Shown: in pieces, positions 56,701-64,000 of the stretch
How the letters are laid out: every line of letters begins with the position of its first letter
Position numbering within the stretch: the stretch's first letter is position 1
Assembly: GCA_003254925.1 (NCBI GenBank)
Contig: QANZ01043931.1
Coordinates: 21,146 to 85,145 of the forward strand
DNA length: 64,000 nt
Direction: 5' to 3'
Source of the DNA: Chamaecrista fasciculata
Lineage: Eukaryota > Streptophyta > Magnoliopsida > Fabales > Fabaceae
Position numbers and translations under genes: made by a program
The notes under the pieces: model-generated
Databases searched by the model: none
What the model saw: only the letters and a program-made list of their open reading frames with translations
What the model was told of the DNA's origin: nothing

Positions 56701-59700
56701 ATACTGAAAAGAAATTAGGTGTAATTATTTATGGGATTGAGAATTATTAATTGGGTGGAATAATGTGTATGTGCAGGTAGTGATAGATAATGGCATTGTT
56801 AGCGTTACATTGTCTAAGCCAGACGGTGACGTCCTTGCTCTATCATATCATGGAATTCCTAATTTGCTTGCACCTCTTAATAGTCCTGATGATAGAGGGT
56901 ACATATTACATTCTATATATTTTCCTATCCTATATAAATTTTAAAATTAAATTAAATTAATAATTTAGTCTATAAAAATTATTTTAATTAATTATTCATT
57001 CTTGAAAAATTAAAATAGACAATTTAATTTTTTAAAAAATCAAACATTGTGCTTGTTAGTCTTTTCATAAACTAAAGAGTAACAAAAGTTAACTCAATTG
57101 GTAAGGAGTCGATTCATAACCCACAAGGTCGTGAGTTCGATTCTCACTGTCGATGTGAAAGCCTTGTTAGTAGGCGATCTGTACTTATAGGACCTGGAAA
57201 CATGCCATGATTTTGATGAGTTTTCGAGGCCTAATTCACCTAAACTTTTCTCTTAAAAAAAATAGAGTAAACAATATTATTTAGTTCTTTCGGAAATCAA
57301 ATTATCAATTTAGTGATTTTTAGAAGTCAAATTTTTAGTTCACGCTTTTTTTTTTTCAATTTTTAATTGTTTTTAAAAAATTCTATCACTTAAATATTTG
57401 CAGGTACTGGGACGTTGTTTGGAACAAATCAGGAAAGGGTAGTACCTATTATAGGTAAATTGACACCTCCATTAGTTATTTCATTAATCAATTAATTGTT
57501 GAAATACAAAAAGAATGAATTAATTGTTGAAAAACAGTACTACTACTAACCTTTTATATATCACATACATTAATTATGAGCAGAGTCGCTGGAACAAAGT
57601 TTTCTGTAATAATGGCCAACGATGACCAAGTTGAAGTTTCTTTCTCTATTTCATGGGATTCTTCCATCTCTGGAATTACACTCCCAATGAACATAGACAA
57701 AAGGTCAGAAGTTTTGTTTCCCTAATAAACTGATTCATCTGAATTTAAAATAGAATTCAAGGAGTGTTAGCTAGAATAAATATGAATATTGATGTTAATT
57801 GTGATGAAATAAAGCCAATTAACATTAATTGCAGATATATTTTGCGACGAGGTGGTTCAGGATTATATTCATATGCCATATTTGAGCGTCTTAAAGATTT
57901 TCCTGCCATGGAGATGGATGTGGTCAGGCTTGTTTACAAGCCCCACCAAGACTTGTTAGTACAATATTTATTATTATTAATTTTTTCCGATGGATTAATT
58001 AGTATTATTTTGTAATACTGTATTGACAATACAAACAATGCAACTAAGAAATGAACGTACGACGCAGGTTTAAGTTCATGGCTATCTCCGACGATAGACA
58101 GAGAAACATGCCGTCCGCCGCCGATAGAGCCGCCGGCCAACGCCTTGGTTATGCTGAAGCTGTCCTCTTAACTCATCCCTCTCCAACTGACTCACAATTC
58201 CGAGGAGAGGTAAAAACCTTTTTTTTATTATTAGGGTAAAAGTATTAATTTAGGGCTTAAGGTTTATTCCATTAGTAGAAAAAAGTTCTTTTGGTATATT
58301 TTTATCTAAAAATTAATTAAAAAAAATGTATTTTTATTTATATTTCACCCTTCTTTCAAGACTTTCTTTCATTTAGGTCCCTAATTCATCTTTGAATAGT
58401 TCAAAAAGTTTATTATCTTTATCAAAAACCTCTATTCAAGTTTTATCTATATTCTAGTGAGTAGCCAATTTGATGAAAATGAAACTAAACTTTAATATAA
58501 TATTTAGGAATGTTAGAATACATAAAAAATTAGCATTTGACTGGAGTAACACTCAAGAAAAACTAGTAAAATGAATGGGTATTTCATTAAGTGGGGAAAA
58601 AGCATTTTGGGGAGATGATTTCAAGTGGTGAATTTGGTTTTTGTATTTTATTGTTGGGTCGATTTTCTTCTAATTTTAAATTGTGTTTGTGTTGTTATTA
58701 CTCCTTTACTACTTGATTTCATCTGGAATAATGATTTTTTGTTTGAAAGTGGCGTGAAAATGAGAAAGAATGGATCAAGATTTTCAATTTATAGGTTTTA
58801 GGGACTTGTTTGATAAAGATAATAAACTTTCTATACTATTCTGAGATGAATCAGGACCTGAATGAAATGAAATTTTAAAAAGAGTAAAATCTTGATAAAA
58901 ACTCATTTTTCTATTAATTTTTGGATGGAAATATACCAAAGGGACATTTTCTGCTAACAGATTCAAGTACTAAATTGATACTTTTTAAATCACAGGGACT
59001 CAATCTCTAAATACTCTAAACTACATGGACTTTCCTTGTAATTTTCTCTTATTATTATTATTATTATTTGGGGAAATTCTAAGATATTATTGTTGTCTTT
59101 GTGATTCACTCTGGTTCAGGTAGATGATAAATATCAATACTCATGCGAGAACAAAGACAACAAAGTGAATGGGTGGATCACTTTTGGACCCAATTCATCA
59201 GTGGGCTTTTGGATGATCACACCTAGCAACGAGTTCCGCAATGGTGGGCCCACCAAGCAAAGCCTCACCTCCCATTGCGGCCCTGTCACTCTCAACGTAA
59301 TCCTAGGCCCAAGCCCAAGCCCAACTCTAAATCTCTCCTTAATTATATATTAATCAACCCAATTAATTAATTTGTTTTCTGAAATTTGGCCAGTCATTTG
59401 TTAGCCCACACTACGCTGGGAAGGAGGTAAACATGGTATTCCAAAAGGGAGAGACTTATAACAAGGTTTTCGGCCCTGTTTTTCTCTATCTTAACTCTGT
59501 CTCCAATGATCATGATTCTCATACTCTCTGGGTTGATGCTGTTTATCAGGTAATTATTTAATTAACTAATGTTCAAATGCATTTAGGCCCCTTAAATTTT
59601 AGGTCTAGACATAAAATATCTTGAATATTGAAAGTTGATAAATAAATTATTTGAGGTTTCAACTTCTATCACTCTTAAAGGTTAATCGTTAAATTTGTAA

Positions 59701-62700
59701 CTTTGATGGCTTAATATATGTAAATAGTTTCACTAAATAGTTGGGTTAGTTGGTTTTTGGTTGAGTTACGTTGTAAATGGTTGAGTCATAAATAGGTCAT
59801 TGACCCATTAATGACTTATTTATATTTGTTAAATGGGTCATGAGTGAGTCATGACTAAAATGGGTCATGATAATAATTTTTAAATTATTCAAAATTAGAA
59901 TTAAATTATATTTTGACCGAAAATATTTTTTGAAAATTTCATTTTAGTCCTCAAATATCATGATCCAAGGATATTTTTATAAATTTTGAAAATATTTGGG
60001 GGCATTTTTTAATTTTTGCATAAAATTGTGAAGCTCATCCTCCTTCTATCAAACACGGTTTTTTGGACTAAAATGCATTTATTTTTAAGATCTAAGACTA
60101 ATTTTTAATTTTAACATTTTTCTAATATTTTTGAAATTATAATTTGACCCCAAAATTTTTTTTAATAATTTTCATTTTAGTCCTCAAATATTATGGTTTA
60201 GGGACATTTTTGTAAATTATGAAATTATTTAGGGGCATTTTGTAATTTTGTAAAAATTTATGAAATTCATATTCACCACCTTTTATGAAACTACGTAGTT
60301 TTGATACAAATTTAGGTTGGGTTGGATAAATCATGGATTTGACCCAACCCAACCCAATTTTAATGGGTCAATTTTGGACCCAACCCATCTGGACCCATTA
60401 TTTAAATGGGTTGGGTTTGGATTGGGTAAAATGATAGTTGGGTTGAGTTAATGAGTTGGGTCAATTTTTGCCACCTAGCTATTTATCAACTTATTTAAAA
60501 GTTCAGAAGATATTTCTATCACTTTTCTTTTGTGCTTATATATGAGTATGTATTATTCATTCAATTTTTTTTAAATTTAATTTAATCTTTCCTTATTTCA
60601 ATTAGATGCACAAGGAAGTCGAAAGTTGGCCCTATGATTTCCCTCAATCACAACATTTCCTTCCATCCAATCAACGAGGAGCAGTATCTGGACAATTACT
60701 AATCCATGACCCGTATGCGTTAATTATACCATTATAAGCTATATAAGTATATATTTACCAACATATTTTCTCTTTAATTACCAAATGACCCCAATGTAAT
60801 TCCTTGATTTACGTGCAGGTACATTGAAAGAGGGAAATTCATTAGTTCTGGTGACACTTACGTTGGTCTAGCTCTCCCGGGAGAAGCAGGATCATGGCAA
60901 AAAGAAAGCAAGGTATTTCTTTATATATTGTACATTCTTCTGGTGCCTCTGAAATTTAATTAGTCTCTTTAACTTAAAGTCTTAAACAAATATATTTGCT
61001 TGTAGGGCTATCAATTTTGGACACAAGCAGCTAACAATAGTGGCTTCTTCAACATACCAAATGTGGTGCCAGGAGAGTACAGTTTGTATGCTTGGGTCCC
61101 TGGCTTCCTTGGTGATTACAAATACAACCTTCCTATTACCATCACACCAGGTATACTAATATCTATAGCGTAATGTGCAATAAATGGCTAATTTTGCTTG
61201 TAATGATTAATATAGTTCATGATCAATAACTTAATTAATGTTAAATTGTATTATTGTAGGAGGCGTGATTCAATTGGGAACATTAATTTATAGGCCTCCT
61301 AGAAATGGTCCTACGGTTTGGGAAATAGGAATCCCAGATCGCTCAGCCGCAGAATTCTACGTGCCAGACCCTTATCCTAACCTATTGAATCGTTTATACG
61401 TAGGAAAACTACAACACAAATTCAGACAATATGGTTTGTGGCAACGCTATACTGACTTATATCCAACCAATGACCTCGTTTACAACGTTGGTGTCCATAA
61501 TTATACCAAGGATTGGTTCTATGCTCATGTCGCCAGGTAGTTTCATTTCTTTTAATAATATAATAATAAGGTCAAAATATCAAATTGGTCTCTTATGTAT
61601 GGAGTGGATTTTAAATTGGTCTCTTATGTTTTATTTGTTTTAGATTGGTCATACATGTTTCTATAAGTTTTCAAAAGTAGGGTTGAAGCCAATTTAAGAA
61701 ATTATTGAAACATGTAAGACCAATATGACATGGCCAAAGTCCTATTTTGGTTCTCTATGTTTGCTCAAAGTTTTGTTTTGGTCCCTCAAGTTTTTTTCGT
61801 TCTATTTTTGTCCCTCAACTCTCTTTCATAAGGTTATCAATATTAAATTAATCGAACACACTTCTAAAGTATTCTCTTTATTGCGGGGTAGAGCAGTTTG
61901 ATAGCTCGCAAGGCTCATAACCAACATGTTTCACTGTTAGTCCCTAGCTAACTCTTTTCCATTCACTTTTTTCGTGAAAAAAAGGAAAAAAAATTAACTT
62001 TCATCTTCCAACAATTTTGTTCTTTTGTATTAAGGTTATTCCCTTTTGTAAAAGAACAAAATTGTTGGGAGATGAAAGTTAATTTTTTCCTGTTTTTTAA
62101 TAGAAAAAGTGGATGAAAAAGAGTCAGGGACTAAAGGTGGAACTTTTTAGAAACTTGAGGGACTAAAACATAAAAAAAAATTTAAGGGACCAAAACAGAA
62201 CTTTGAGCAAACATGAGGGACCAAAACGGAATTAAAAGAACTTAAGGGGCCGAAATAGAATTTTGAACAAACATGAGAGACCAAAATAGGACTTTGGCTA
62301 TATGAAATAAAAGAAACATATATAAGAGGCCAATTTGATATATACATACCCCATATTGAAGTTTTGGCCAAATAATAATAACAATACATTATTGTGCCTT
62401 TCTGTTAGCCCCTTCTTGACTCTATAGCTAACATAATTGTAGGAAGCTAGGAAAAAACACTTTCGGTCCTACGACATGGCAAATAAGATTTGATCTCCCG
62501 ACTGTTAAACGTGGAAATTACACATTACAGATTGCATTGGCTTCAGCCACTACTTCGAGCTTGACAGTGAGTATATATATATATATATATAAATATATAT
62601 GTAGAAACAAATAATTAAAATTTGGTTAATTAATTATGTTGGTTTGGTTAATTAGGTTCGGGTGAATGATCCTTTAGCTCGTCGTGGGTTCTTTGGAACG

Positions 62701-62964
62701 GGGACAATAGGGGAAGACAACTCCATAGCAAGACATGGAATCCATGGTTTGTATTGGAGATACAGCATTGAAGTACCAAGCACTAATCTTGTGAGAGGAA
62801 TGAACACTATTTATTTAAGACAAGCCAAAGCCAATTCACCTTTTCAAGGAATTATGTATGACTATGTCCGCTTAGAAAGCCCCCCAACTAACCAAATCCA
62901 TGTAACCTATAACTCTAGATTTGTCTTATTCTTTTGTTTTATTATTCTTTATTTTTTGTATTAG
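53799..62964 (+). CDS. rhamnogalacturonate lyase (PL4), gene B, 15 exons
   Basis: Paralogue of gene A, 711 residues. Exons: 53799-53896, 56533-56626, 56777-56898, 57404-57454, 57584-57703, 57835-57954, 58068-58209, 59120-59296, 59394-59549, 60606-60712, 60819-60912, 61006-61150, 61260-61536, 62443-62566, 62656-62964; all phases match. Exon 1 encodes a signal peptide (FLLLASWTFGITKS) and ends in phase 2 like gene A's exon 1; in-frame Met codons at 53799, 53802 and 53838 leave the start open. It has catalytic, FnIII-like and CBM-like domains as in A. Unlike A, the HGW motif is NGW (N266), while K197 is kept, so activity may differ. The C-terminus adds ~22 residues ending in a hydrophobic stretch (FVLFFCFIILYFLY). 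Compared with A it has four extra introns (2, 3, 6, 10) and lacks one (A's intron 9). Confidence 0.88.
55328..55960 (+). repeat. GC-rich ~30-bp minisatellite in intron 1 of gene B
   Basis: Roughly 20 imperfect units like gtcgaaaaaattcggctcg + ggccggcccg, with alternating A-runs and CG-rich parts. It stands out from the AT-rich surroundings and creates spurious overlapping ORFs. Preceding it (55090-55320) are 5-6 copies of a ~30-bp unit ggtcctcaaactattttttn. Confidence 0.9.
57086..57263 (+). repeat. tRNA-derived SINE in intron 3 of gene B
   Basis: Head has A box (taactcaattggtaagg) and B box (gagttcgattctc) at tRNA spacing, a non-tRNA body and an A-rich end (cttaaaaaaaat). Flanks AGAGTAACAA (57076-57085) and AGAGTAAACAA (57264-57274) form the target duplication. 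Confidence 0.85.
58234..59048. mobile_element. TIR foldback element in intron 7 of gene B
   Basis: Arms share taaaaagtatnaatttag, cttttggtatattt and tttattatctttatcaaa with their complements on the other side. TTATTATTA flanks both ends (58225-58233, 59049-59057), although it is low-complexity. Non-coding. Confidence 0.65.
59725..60477. mobile_element. hAT-type element in intron 9 of gene B, family of 4963
   Basis: Internal phrases (tttcattttagtcctcaaat, tatcatgatccaaggata, gggggcatttt) and subterminal gggttgggt repeats match 4963-6317. The right end is TTGCCACCTA; the left end is degraded and no 8-bp duplication is left. Confidence 0.7.
61732..62299. mobile_element. nested Mutator-type element
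   Basis: Ends GGCCAAAGTCCTATTTTGG and inverse AGCCAAAGTCCTATTTTGG. 9-bp flanks ATATGACAT (61723-61731) and ATATGAAAT (62300-62308) match 8 of 9. The arms include an inner perfect stem (caacaattttgttcttttgt and complement, ~62009-62074). Between the arms lies a fragment resembling organellar initiator tRNA. Confidence 0.85.
61882..61922 (+). pseudogene. fragment resembling organellar tRNA-fMet(CAU)
   Basis: tgcggggtagagcagtttga followed by tagctcgcaaggctcataacc matches, from memory, the 5' half (acceptor, D-arm, CAU anticodon loop) of plant plastid/mitochondrial trnfM with about two changes. The 3' half, including the T-arm, is absent, so it cannot be a working tRNA. It sits between the arms of the nested Mutator-type element. 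Confidence 0.65.
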
Positions 62965-62999
62965 TTTCTCGGTCAACATGTATAGTTTTTGTAATTTAA

Positions 63000-63254
63000 G
63001 AGCAAACTCCCTTTTTGGTCCCTCAATTGTTACTGAGTCGAGGAATCGGTCCCTCAATTGTGGGAAACTACAACTCAGTCCCTCAATTGTACAATCCCGT
63101 TTACGTTTTGGTCCCTCACGTCTGGTCCGTTAGTGATAGAGGTGTTAAGTGATGACGTGTCACCGTTATCTGCTTAGGTGGCCGTTAAATACTTAGTTGA
63201 GGGACCAAATCCTCGACTCAGTAACAATTGAGGGACCAAAAAGGGGGTTTGCTC
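63000..63254. mobile_element. foldback MITE after lyase gene B
   Basis: Ends GAGCAAACTCCCTTTTTGG and inverse GAGCAAACCCCCTTTTTGG; arms of ~60 bp (ccctcaattgttactgagtc) pair almost perfectly. It begins 36 bp after the stop codon of gene B, so it may lie in that gene's 3' UTR. No clear target duplication. Confidence 0.8.
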
Positions 63255-63344
63255 AAATTAGTATCTAACTCATTTCTACTTGACACCTCAATAAAACTAC
63301 TCTCTTGCAATTTGATCCCAAAACCCCTAAATCCCATAAAACTT

Positions 63345-64000
63345 TTTTTAATCCTCTTAAGCCCCAAACTCTTTGTAATACTTTAAAGAGAGCATAATGT
63401 ATCAAGTTTGAGTTATTTGTTGGTATATATTTTTCTTTGTAACGAATAATATATGTCATTCATTAAGGTTAACAAGTATACATATAATGTATATCGCACG
63501 TCGTGTGTCGTCTCAGATCAATTATTAGTTTCCAAAGATATATATAGATGCCAATATTTGTTGCATGATTATGCTGGCTTATCAAGAAGTGAAACGGTGT
63601 GTTGCAACTTGCAAGCATATAGAGAGTACTAAGAGAATGGATTCATTTCCCTTGCATTGCATATAGCTAGCTAGAAGCGTTGACAAGTACAAAAATGAAA
63701 GCAGAAGAGTGAGGAATGATGATGGTACGTAAGATTAATGGAAAATATATGAAGTGACTAATTAGATTGAACGGGATGGGAGGAAGAAGAGGAAGAAGAA
63801 GGAAAAGGGTAATGAGCAGAGCCAAAAGCTTTGATATGGTCTTTAAGAGACCTCTTATGTTTGAAGTCAGAACCACAAACACAAAGCCAACTTCTTCTCA
63901 TGGGTTCGCCAATCTCCCTTAAAGAGAGCATAATGTATCAAGTTTAAGCCCCAAACTTTTAATACATTTAAAAGTTTGGGGCTTAAGAGGATTAAAAAAA
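63345..64000. repeat. direct and inverted repeat around the zinc-finger segment
   Basis: ttaaagagagcataatgtat + caagtt occurs at ~63384-63410 and ~63920-63946 in the same direction. ttaatcctcttaagccccaa + act at ~63348 is inverted at ~63971-63995, and taagccccaaactttt / aaaagtttggggctta at 63946-63985 form a tight hairpin. The structure runs off the window edge. Confidence 0.75.
63758..63893 (-). CDS. C-terminal segment of a WIP-type C2H2 zinc-finger protein
   Basis: The minus-strand frame reads [19 protein letters not shown], then [12 protein letters not shown], a Ser-rich tail and a stop (63758-63760). This matches the last zinc finger ([16 protein letters not shown]...H) and the end of the WIP/TT1 family of plant nuclear transcription regulators. 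The preceding fingers are not in the window: either an intron begins near 63894 (AG acceptors on the minus strand at 63894-63900) and the 5' exon lies beyond 64000, or this is a fragment cut by the repeat at 63916. No clear pyrimidine tract is seen, so a pseudogene is possible. Confidence 0.7.

Larger units (their letters stand above)
61570..62369. mobile_element. Mutator-type element in intron 13 of gene B (outer)
   Basis: Ends GGTCAAAATATCAAATTGG and the inverse of ccaatttgatatatac...TTTTGGCC. 9-bp flanks TAATAATAA (61561-61569) and AAATAATAA (62370-62378) match 8 of 9. Its arms resemble the element at 26812-27279 (ttggtctcttatgttttatttgttt). A second element is nested in it. Confidence 0.75.

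Noticed and set aside
57086-57160. Functional tRNA gene in an intron of lyase gene B
   Set aside because: A and B boxes are there, but the acceptor ends do not pair and the sequence runs on to an A-tail with target duplications, so it is a SINE.
61882-61922. Functional tRNA gene
   Set aside because: Only the 5' half is present; no T-arm or 3' acceptor strand.

Overview
This window is nuclear DNA from a flowering plant, most likely a eudicot. The evidence is split genes with GT-AG introns, TATA-box promoters, a Copia retrotransposon primed by initiator tRNA-Met, tRNA-derived SINEs, many hAT/Mutator/PIF-type TIR elements, and plant-specific gene families. A legume is plausible because two L-type lectin genes are present, but that does not prove it. 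There is no bacterial gene organisation and no CRISPR array.

Five host loci are supported. (1) A single-exon soluble legume-type lectin, 9495-10277 (+). (2) A single-exon L-type lectin receptor kinase, 27417-29423 (+). (3) A 12-exon PL4 rhamnogalacturonate lyase, 38566-43235 (+). (4) A second, 15-exon lyase paralogue, 53799-62964 (+), with a separate signal-peptide exon 2.6 kb upstream of its second exon. (5) The last coding segment of a WIP-type C2H2 zinc-finger regulator on the minus strand at the right edge (63758-63893). The lectin pair fits carbohydrate sensing at the cell surface. The lyase pair fits secreted enzymes that cut the rhamnogalacturonan-I backbone of pectin. Each pair looks like local duplication followed by divergence.

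Most of the rest is transposable elements, often nested. 243-4777 is a Copia remnant split by a second Copia element. 4963-6317 is a hAT-type element with another hAT-type element inside it. 7084-8093, 11297-12372 and 48870-50226 are three copies of a short LINE-derived retroposon, each broken by later insertions. 12374-22833 is a young Sirevirus-like Copia (minus strand) with gag, pol, a third ORF in the envelope-like position and several polypurine tracts; it has a 5-bp target duplication and two assembly scars marked by single N bases. 46017-53263 is another nest of hAT elements, retroposons and LTR relics. The introns of the second lyase hold a GC-rich minisatellite, a SINE and several TIR elements, one of which encloses a fragment resembling organellar initiator tRNA.

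The best candidates for something little described are: a ~130-bp poly(A) retroposon carrying a snRNA-promoter-like motif (two copies with 12- and 14-bp target duplications); the end-preserving LINE derivative; a telomere-repeat patch that carries a 46-bp copy of the neighbouring lyase's last exon; and a lyase paralogue with a His-to-Asn change in a conserved motif plus a hydrophobic C-terminal tail. All positions and duplications were read by eye; no database search was possible.
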